Below are positions 61,073 through 64,000 of a DNA stretch of 64,000 nucleotides, piece after piece. Position 1 is the stretch's first letter; every line of letters begins with the position of its first letter. The position numbers and the translations under genes are program-made. The DNA comes from Nocardia coubleae NBRC 108252. Lineage in GTDB: Bacteria > Actinomycetota > Actinomycetes > Mycobacteriales > Mycobacteriaceae. The stretch lies in assembly GCF_001612805.1 (NCBI RefSeq), contig NZ_BDBD01000027.1, forward strand, positions 62,001-126,000, in the 5' to 3' direction. The notes below the pieces were generated by a model that saw only the letters and a list, made by a program, of their open reading frames with translations, was not told where the DNA came from and did not search any database.

Positions 61073-64000
61073 ATGACGCAACTTCCTGGCCACAGGTCAC
61101 CCGGTGTCACCGGGCTCTACGATCCGGCATACGAGCACGACGCCTGCGGCGTCGCATTCGTCGCCGACATGCACGGACGACGCAGTCGAGACATCGTCGA
61201 CAAGGCCATCACGGCACTGCTGAACCTGGAGCACCGAGGTGCCGCCGGCGCGGAGCCGAACTCCGGCGACGGCGCGGGCATCCTGATCCAGCTCCCGGAC
61301 AAGTTCTTCCGCGCGGTTGTGGACTTCGAGTTGCCCGAGGCGGGTTCCTACGCCACCGGCATCGCCTTCCTCCCGCAGGCCCGCCGCGAAGCCGCGCGCG
61401 CCGCCTACGGCGTCGAGAAGATCGTCGCCGAAGAGGGCATGGCCGTGCTCGGCTGGCGTGCGGTGCCGATCGACGAGTCCTCGCTCGGCGCGCTGGCCCG
61501 CGATGCCATGCCGACCTTCCGTCAGCTGTTCATCGGCTCGCCCAAGAACTCGGCCGAGCAGCTCTCGGGCATGGACCTGGAGCGTCGCGCCTACGTGATC
61601 CGCAAGCGCATCGAGCACGAGCTCGGCAACGCGGGTCCCGGCGAGGGCGCCGTCGGCAAGGAGTCGGTGTACTTCCCGAGCCTGTCCGGCGAGACCTTCA
61701 TCTACAAGGGCATGTTCACCACGCCGCAGCTACGCGCGTTCTACCTGGACTTACAGGACGAGCGCGTCGAGTCGGCCATCGGCATCGTGCACTCGCGCTT
61801 CTCCACCAACACCTTCCCCTCGTGGCCGCTGGCGCACCCGTTCCGCCGGGTCGCCCACAACGGTGAGATCAACACCGTCACCGGTAACGAGAACTGGATG
61901 CGCGCGCGTGAGGCGCTGCTGCGTTCGGACGTGTTCGGCAAGGACGAGGCGGGCAACAACCGCCTGAACAAGATCTTCCCCGTCTGTACCCCCGGCGCGA
62001 GCGACACCGCGCGCTTCGACGAGGTGCTCGAACTGCTGCACCTGGGCGGGCGCGACCTGCACCACGCGATCATGATGATGATCCCCGAGGCGTGGGAGCG
62101 CAACGAGAACATGGACCCCGCGCTGCGGGCGTTCTACGAGTACCACTCGATGCTGATGGAGCCGTGGGACGGCCCGGCTTCGGTCTGCTTCTCCGACGGC
62201 AAGAAGATCGGCGCCGTGCTCGACCGCAACGGTCTGCGCCCGGGCCGCATCTGGGTCACCGAGGACGGCCTGGTCGTGCTGGCGTCCGAGGTCGGCGTAC
62301 TCGACATCGACCCGTCGACCGTCGTCCAGAAGATCCGCCTGCAGCCGGGCAAGATGTTCCTGGTCGACACCGAGCAGGGCCGCATCGTCACCGACGCCGA
62401 GATCAAGTCGGAACTGGCCGCCGCCGAGCCGTACCAGGAATGGCTGGACGCGGGCGTGAGCCGCCTGGCCGACCTGCCCGACCGCCCGCACGTGCACATG
62501 TCGCACGACCGCGTGCTGATCCGTCAGCAGATCTTCGGCTACACCACCGAGGACCTGAGCCTGCTCATCACCCCGATGGCCAAGACCGGTGGTGAGGCGC
62601 TCGGCTCGATGGGCACCGACACCCCCATCGCGGTGCTGTCGAACCGGTCGCGCCTGCTGTTCGACTACTTCTCGCAGCTGTTCGCGCAGGTCACCAACCC
62701 GCCGCTGGACGCCATCCGCGAGAAGGTCGTCACCAGCCTCAAGCGCAACATCGGCCCCGAGGCCGACCTGCTGCACCCCGGCCCGGAGTCCTGCAAGCAG
62801 ATCGCGCTCGAGCAGCCGATTCTCGACAACGACGAGCTGGCCAAGCTGGTCCACATCAACGACGACGGCAGCCACCCCGAGCTGCGTTCGGTCGTGGTCC
62901 GTGGTCTGTACCCGGTCGCCGAGGGCGGCGAGGGTCTGCGCAGGTCCCTGGCGGCCATCAACATCCAGGTCTCGGCCGCGATCGACGGCGGCGCGCGCAT
63001 CATCGTGCTGTCGGACCGCGAGTCCAACGAGAAGCTGGCGCCGATCCCGTCGCTGCTGCTCACCTCCTCGGTGCACCACCACCTGGTGCGCGAACGCACC
63101 CGCACCATGGTCGGCCTGGTCGTGGAGGCCGGTGACGCCCGCGAGGTGCACCACATGGCCGCCCTCGTCGGCTTCGGCGCCGCCGCGATCAACCCGTACA
63201 TGGCCTTCGAGTCCATCGAGGACATGCTCGAGCGCGGCTCGCTCTCGCTGCCCGCCAGCACCGGCGACCTGGCCGCCGACTACCGCAAGGCCGTCGCGAA
63301 CTACTGCACCGCGGCCAGCAACGGCGTGCTCAAGGTGATGTCGAAGATGGGCATCTCCACCCTCGCCTCCTACAACGGCGCCCAGCTGTTCCAGGTCATC
63401 GGCCTGGCCCAGGACCTGGTCGACGAGTACTTCACCGGTCTGCGCTCGCCGCTGGGCGGTATCGGTCTCGACGAGATCGCCGAAGAGGTGGCCATTCGCC
63501 ACCGCACCGCGTTCCTGGAGAACCGCAACGAGCGCGCGCACCGCGAGCTCGAGGTGGGCGGTGAGTACCAGTGGCGTCGCGAGGGCGAGTACCACCTGTT
63601 CAACCCGGACACGGTGTTCAAGCTGCAGCACGCCACCCGCACCGGTCAGTACTCGATCTTCAAGGAGTACACCAAGCTGGTCGACGACCAGTCCGAGCGT
63701 CTGGCCGCGCTGCGCGGTCTGTTCAAGTTCAAGAAGGGCCTGCGCGCGCCGATCTCCATCGACGAGGTCGAGCCCGCGTCCGAGCTCGTGAAGCGGTTCT
63801 CGACCGGCGCGATGAGCTACGGCTCCATCTCGGCCGAGTCACACGAGACCCTCGCGATCGCGATGAACCGTCTCGGTGCCCGCTCCAACTCCGGTGAGGG
63901 CGGCGAGAGCCCCGCTCGCTTCGAGGTGGAGGAGAACGGCGACTGGCGCCGGTCGGCGATCAAGCAGGTCGCGTCGGGTCGCTTCGGTGTCACCGCGCAC
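61073..64000 (+). CDS. gltB: Glutamate synthase large subunit (3' end outside window)
   Basis: The first 976 codons of the large chain of NADPH glutamate synthase, which makes glutamate from glutamine and 2-oxoglutarate. The catalytic N-terminal cysteine is Cys25 in EHDACGVAF, exposed after removal of a 24-residue propeptide. The Ntn amidotransferase domain runs to about 420, with EHRGAAGAEPNSGDGAG. The central domain follows. The synthase (FMN) domain begins near 880 with KRFSTGAMSYGSIS and is cut at RFGVTAH. Normal length is about 1500 aa. The ATG at 61073 follows GAAGGCAGAGG. gltD would be expected beyond the edge. Confidence 0.96.
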   Translation, partial: MTQLPGHRSPGVTGLYDPAYEHDACGVAFVADMHGRRSRDIVDKAITALLNLEHRGAAGAEPNSGDGAGILIQLPDKFFRAVVDFELPEAGSYATGIAFLPQARREAARAAYGVEKIVAEEGMAVLGWRAVPIDESSLGALARDAMPTFRQLFIGSPKNSAEQLSGMDLERRAYVIRKRIEHELGNAGPGEGAVGKESVYFPSLSGETFIYKGMFTTPQLRAFYLDLQDERVESAIGIVHSRFSTNTFPSWPLAHPFRRVAHNGEINTVTGNENWMRAREALLRSDVFGKDEAGNNRLNKIFPVCTPGASDTARFDEVLELLHLGGRDLHHAIMMMIPEAWERNENMDPALRAFYEYHSMLMEPWDGPASVCFSDGKKIGAVLDRNGLRPGRIWVTEDGLVVLASEVGVLDIDPSTVVQKIRLQPGKMFLVDTEQGRIVTDAEIKSELAAAEPYQEWLDAGVSRLADLPDRPHVHMSHDRVLIRQQIFGYTTEDLSLLITPMAKTGGEALGSMGTDTPIAVLSNRSRLLFDYFSQLFAQVTNPPLDAIREKVVTSLKRNIGPEADLLHPGPESCKQIALEQPILDNDELAKLVHINDDGSHPELRSVVVRGLYPVAEGGEGLRRSLAAINIQVSAAIDGGARIIVLSDRESNEKLAPIPSLLLTSSVHHHLVRERTRTMVGLVVEAGDAREVHHMAALVGFGAAAINPYMAFESIEDMLERGSLSLPASTGDLAADYRKAVANYCTAASNGVLKVMSKMGISTLASYNGAQLFQVIGLAQDLVDEYFTGLRSPLGGIGLDEIAEEVAIRHRTAFLENRNERAHRELEVGGEYQWRREGEYHLFNPDTVFKLQHATRTGQYSIFKEYTKLVDDQSERLAALRGLFKFKKGLRAPISIDEVEPASELVKRFSTGAMSYGSISAESHETLAIAMNRLGARSNSGEGGESPARFEVEENGDWRRSAIKQVASGRFGVTAH

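Noticed and set aside
61751..63631. 626-codon antisense frame opposite gltB
   Set aside because: gltB is certain from conserved motifs; the antisense product is Val/Gly/Arg-rich noise.

Overview
The window is GC-rich actinobacterial chromosome carrying the replication-origin neighbourhood of a mycolata-type organism. Gene content and order match the Mycobacterium/Nocardia/Rhodococcus pattern: DUF6049 - murJ - sigM - trxBA - cwlM - parBA - rsmG - jag - yidC - yidD - rnpA - rpmH - dnaA - dnaN - recF - dciA - gyrB - gyrA - DUF3566 - tRNA-Ile - tRNA-Ala - ppiA - PH-domain - crgA - pabA - pknB - pknA - pbpA - rodA - pstP - fhaB - fhaA - tRNA-Leu. I judge a Nocardia or close relative most likely (inference from gene order, protein similarity recalled from memory and codon style; no search was possible). 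No insertion sequences, prophage, CRISPR array or rRNA operon was seen. This is a core, ancestral region.

Layout. 1-6748: C-terminal part of a DUF6049 protein and an unusually long MurJ lipid II flippase fused to a pseudokinase. 7003-10097: sigM with a putative anti-sigma factor, then trxB-trxA behind a SigR/SigH-type promoter. 10232-11419: cwlM, the catalytically dead amidase that regulates peptidoglycan synthesis. 11477-18264, all leftward: acetyltransferase-like gene, parB, parA, rsmG, jag, yidC, yidD, rnpA, rpmH. 18265-21903: dnaA (very long, 726 aa) flanked by intergenic regions with DnaA boxes. The dnaA-dnaN gap holds the best oriC candidate, including a DnaA-trio run and a repeated CTCGAGGA motif. 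Five parS-like sites lie at 14.3-15.6 kb and 35.7 kb. 21904-30987, rightward: dnaN, recF, dciA, gyrB, gyrA, DUF3566. 31125-31439: two tRNAs around a 35-aa DLW-39 protein.

31445-34806: an acyl-CoA-dehydrogenase-like gene and a drug-type ABC exporter, which look like lineage-specific additions. 35087-37239: ppiA, PH-domain protein, crgA and pabA. 37236-39004: a separated RibD-like reductase and deaminase, and a CBS protein. 39070-48888, leftward: the growth and division signalling cluster pknB-pknA-pbpA-rodA-pstP-fhaB-fhaA, with translational overlaps from pknB to fhaB. It works together with MurJ and CwlM elsewhere in the window: PknB phosphorylates both in mycobacteria, and FhaA binds the MurJ pseudokinase.

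49107-60136: tRNA-Leu, a methyltransferase, then a membrane-associated block (SpoIIM-like, RDD, DUF58, MoxR ATPase, DUF4129, a multi-pass protein), an adenylate cyclase and a DUF4407 protein. 61073-64000: the start of gltB (glutamate synthase large chain), cut by the window edge and preceded by a long multi-hairpin leader.

The most notable non-textbook items are the Tyr/Gln-rich linkers of DnaA and FhaA, the oriC repeat architecture, the structured gltB leader, the split RibD pair and an orphan hairpin-bearing gap at 49.9-50.6 kb.
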